The notes beneath the pieces were generated by a model, which searched no databases, was not told the DNA's origin, and worked only from the letters and a program-made list of their open reading frames with translations. Source: Eleusine coracana subsp. coracana (Eukaryota > Streptophyta > Magnoliopsida > Poales > Poaceae). Taken from it: 64,000 nucleotides of DNA. Made by a program: the position numbers and the translations under genes. The stretch lies in NCBI GenBank assembly GCA_032690845.1, contig CM064426.1, forward strand, positions 41,348,101-41,412,100, given 5' to 3'. This document shows, piece by piece, positions 61,016-64,000 of the stretch; the first letter of the stretch is position 1, and the number at the start of each line of letters is the position of its first letter.

Positions 61016-64000
61016 CCATCTCATCGGCAAAGTCACGGAACTCCATAGATGTGAATTGAGTACCATTATCGGTAATGATATCATGAGGAACCCCAAACCG
61101 AGTAAAAACATCCTTGACAAACTCAATCACCTTCTTCGATATTATCTTGCCGATCGGCTTTGCTTCAATCCACTTGGTGAATTTTTCAATAGCAACAAAC
61201 AGATAAGTAAATCCTCCTAGCGCTTTCTTGAAATGACCAACAATATCAAGCCCCTAGACAGCAAAAGGCCAGGTTAAAGGTATCATCTGCAGTTGCTGTG
61301 AAGGCACATGTGTTTGTTGAGCAAATAACTGACAACCTTCACACTTCCAAACGACTTGGTGTGCATCTTCAACCGCCATAGGCCAATAAAACCCTTGCCG
61401 GAAGGCTTTGCCAACCAAAGTCTTAGAAGTTGCATGATTGCCACATATACCCTGAATGAATTTCTTCCATCAATTTTTGGCCTTCTGGTATCGAGATGCA
61501 TCACATCAACATATTTGATCCTCCTCTTCTATAAAGCTGATCATCCACCATCAAATATCCTCGACATCTAGCCTTCAACCTTTGTTGCTCATCTGAGTCC
61601 ATAGGCGGCGTACCCTCAGTCAAAAATTTGACTATTGGGTCACGCCAGTCGGTTTGCATGTTGATATCATCTACCAACTCGGCAACATCAGTCGTCAAAA
61701 CATCCGGTCGAGGAGAAATAGTTGGTGAATCTATGATGTGTAAGAAGACACCGGGTGGGACTTCAGACCGAGATGATCCCATCTTGGCCAACTCATCAGC
61801 CGCCTGGTTGTTATCCCGAAGGACGTGCATGAACTTCAATCCATCAAACTTGTCCTCGAGCTTCCTTACTTCCTGACAATAAGCAACCATATTATCATCT
61901 ACACAATTCCAATCCTTGGTGACCTGATTAATAACCAAGGCCGAATCACCAAACACATTGAGACCCTTGCTGCCAAGTGAGACAGCAATGCGTAGACCGT
62001 GTAGGAGGGCTTCATACTCCGCATCATTATTAGACGCGCGAAACATAACCTGAAGAACGTATCCAAGCTTCTCTCCTGTTGGTGAGATAAACACAACTCC
62101 TGCACCAGCTCCGGGTAATTGGAGAGAGCCATCAAAGTACATTTTCCGGTATTCAACATCTTGTGTCGTAGGAGGCATTTGAATCTCTGTCCACTCGAAA
62201 ACAAAATCAGCCAGTGCCTACCCTTCAATTGCCGATCGGGCTACAAATGTAATGGTATACTGACCAAGTTTGACCTCCCATTTAGCAATCTTTCCTTTAG
62301 CTTCTCGATTATGAAGCACCGTGTCAAGTGCAAAGGATGTTTGGACTTCGATCGGATGAGCTTGAAAATAATGCTTCAACTTCCTAGAGGTGATTAACAA
62401 CGCGTACAGCAACTTCAAGATCTGGTGATATCTTGTTTTAGAGGCACTGAGAACCTCGCTAACAAAATAGACCGGGTGTTGTACTTTTTGTATATGACCC
62501 TCTTCCTCTCAGTCGACTGTCAAAACCGTACTCACAACTTGAGTTGTGGCCGATATGTAAAGTGGAAGCTTTTCTCCTGGCTCCGGAGGCACCAATACTG
62601 GAATGTTGCTGGGGTGAACCTTCAACTCATCCAATGCCGACTGCGCCTCTTTCGTCCAAACAAAGTCATCCTGCCTTTTAAGCAGTCTGAAAAGTGGTAA
62701 CCCTCTAACCCCTAGTCGGGAGGTAAAGCAACTAAAGGATGCCATGCATCTGGTAAGCTTTTGAACATCCCTTTGAGAATTAGGTGGCCCCATATCAAGG
62801 ATCGCCTTGATTTTATCTGGGTTAGCCTCTATACCTCGCTTTGAAACGATGTAACCGAGTAGCTTTCCCGAAGGAACCCCAAAAACACACTTCTTTGGGT
62901 TTAGCTTCATTGAGTAATGCCTCAGATTGTCAAAAGTTTCTGCCACGTCAGAAAGAAGTTCTTCGATGTTCCGAGTCTTTACAACGATGTCATCAACATA
63001 AGCTTCTGTGTTCCAACCGATCTGAGTAGCAAGGCAGCGTTGAATACCTCGTTGGTAAGTTGTGCCAGCGTTTTACAGACCAAAGGGCATTGTGATGTAA
63101 CAATAGGCACCGAAGGGAGTTATAAAAGAAGTTTTAATCTGATCTTCGACCTTCAGTAGAATCTGGTGATAGCCTGAATAGGCATCCAGAAAGCTTAGAA
63201 GCTCACACCCAGTGGTTGAGTCTACAGTCTGATCAATATGAGGTAGAGCGAAGGGGTCTTTAGGACAGACCTTGTTGAGATCGATATAATCAACAAACAT
63301 CCTCCACACTTTATTCTTTTTTAGTACAAGGACTAGATTTGCTAACCAGACAGGATGATACACTTCCTTTATAAATTTAACAACTAATAATCTAACTATC
63401 TCCTTCTTTATGGCGTCCTTGCGGTCTTGCGCAAATCTCCTAAGCCTCTGTAGAACGGGGGTAGCCCCAGGAGGCACCCTTAACTCATGCTCAATCTTTT
63501 CCCTAGGAACTCCCGGTATATCAGATGGCTTCCATGCAAAGATGTCCCTATTTTCCTGGAGGAAAAGAGTGAGTGCGAGTTCCTATTTCTCATCGAGGTT
63601 AGCCCCTGCATAAGTTACATTATCAGGGTCTTCTGGATCGAGCACGACCTCCTTGGTCTGTATATCATGAGTCTGGATCTTGTTCTTGGTGGGCTTCTTC
63701 ACTGGGACTGCCACATCGGTTTGCTCCTCCGTGCCGACTGCCTTCTGGATATCCTGCCGATCGGACAACATCAACTTCTTTGTGGCCATCTCACAACTTT
63801 GTACATCGCAATCAAAAGAATTTCAAAGATCAGAGTGGAGGTAGATTATTCCGTTGGGGCCTGGCATCTTGAGGGTGAGATATGGATAATGTGGAACTAC
63901 CATAAACATAGCCATCGCCGGTCGACCGATGATAGCATGATATGCTGAGTCAAAGTCAGCCACCTGGAAGAGAATGCGCTCGGTCCTAAAGTTCTCTCGG
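61016..64000 (-). pseudogene. Pol of element C: protease end, RT, two RNase H domains, integrase
   Basis: From 64000 leftward: FRTERILFQVADFDSAYHAI and IGRPAMAMFM (protease C-terminal side), a linker (63789-63583), RT (63477-62600; VDYIDLNKVCPKDPFALPHI, LSFLDAYSGYHQI, AYVDDIVV, LGYIVSKRGIEANPDKI), and a decayed RNase H. A second RNase H follows (62178 to about 61700) with acids in MYFDGS, NDAEYEALLHG, VFGDSALVINQ and RDNNQAADELAKM. The integrase finger and core run to PHDIITDNGTQF at 61016. A dual RNase H with the second of archaeal-like type is characteristic of the Tat lineage. Stops lie near 63071, 62507 and 62219, and there is a frame change near 61500. Confidence 0.85.

Larger units (their letters stand above)
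9569..64000 (-). mobile_element. Element C, Tat-lineage Ty3/gypsy, split by G and L
   Basis: The minus-strand element enters from the right edge. Its protease end, RT and two RNase H domains lie at 61016-64000, and the integrase is interrupted by L at 32611/61016. The integrase C-terminus ends near 32030. A reverse-oriented gene lies at 28645-31469, and the 3' LTR is split by G (9569-9880 and 28063-28280). Joining these pieces gives about 8 kb of C in the window. B (17320-27233) is a plus-strand relative, so the two form a large interrupted inverted repeat. Confidence 0.85.

Overview
The window looks like repeat-rich nuclear DNA from a flowering plant, most likely a grass. I base this on the kinds of element present: Tat-lineage Ty3/gypsy elements with a reverse-oriented extra gene, a Tekay-type chromovirus with 3.9-kb LTRs, a SIRE-like Ty1/copia element and a CACTA transposon with CACTACAAGAAAT ends. 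The grass call is inference. I found no ordinary host gene, tRNA, rRNA or CRISPR array. Essentially all 64 kb is nested transposable elements, most with broken reading frames.

Left block (1-9073): the 5' end of a minus-strand LTR element (A) sits inside a plus-strand Tat-like element (J, to 8823). J has a decayed integrase, a tandem minisatellite, a reverse-oriented multi-part gene and a 3' LTR. J in turn interrupts a minus-strand LINE fragment (8824-9073).

Middle block (9074-32611): an LTR (I, 9074-9449) is followed by a large minus-strand Tat element (C) that runs from 9569 past the right edge of the window. Element G (9881-28062, target duplication CTAAG) split C's 3' LTR. Inside G lie fragments of a minus-strand gypsy element (H). 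Inside those are Tat-lineage pieces E and B, a gag-protease-only element D (13402-17319), and a 4.6-kb CACTA transposon (19697-24319, target duplication CTT).

Right block (32612-64000): a SIRE-like copia element (L, 32612-61015, target duplication CCATC) interrupts the integrase of C. A chromovirus (K, 39594-58334, target duplication ATAAT) sits in L downstream of pol. A second gag-protease-type element (D2, 51342-55525) sits in K's 5' LTR. The rest of C's pol, including a second RNase H, runs from 61016 to the edge.

The most notable biology is the gene carried by all three Tat-like copies (J, B, C) in the opposite orientation to pol. It lies tail-to-tail with pol. It has its own TATA box upstream of the ATG, and in B and C it has homologous GT-AG introns, including a coiled-coil exon of exactly 210 bp in both. 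Other points of interest are arrays of short CCGG-type palindromes in two unrelated LTRs, elements whose reading frame runs through the polypurine tract into the LTR, a coiled-coil ORF upstream of gag in K, and in-frame stops in K that mostly fit C-to-T decay.
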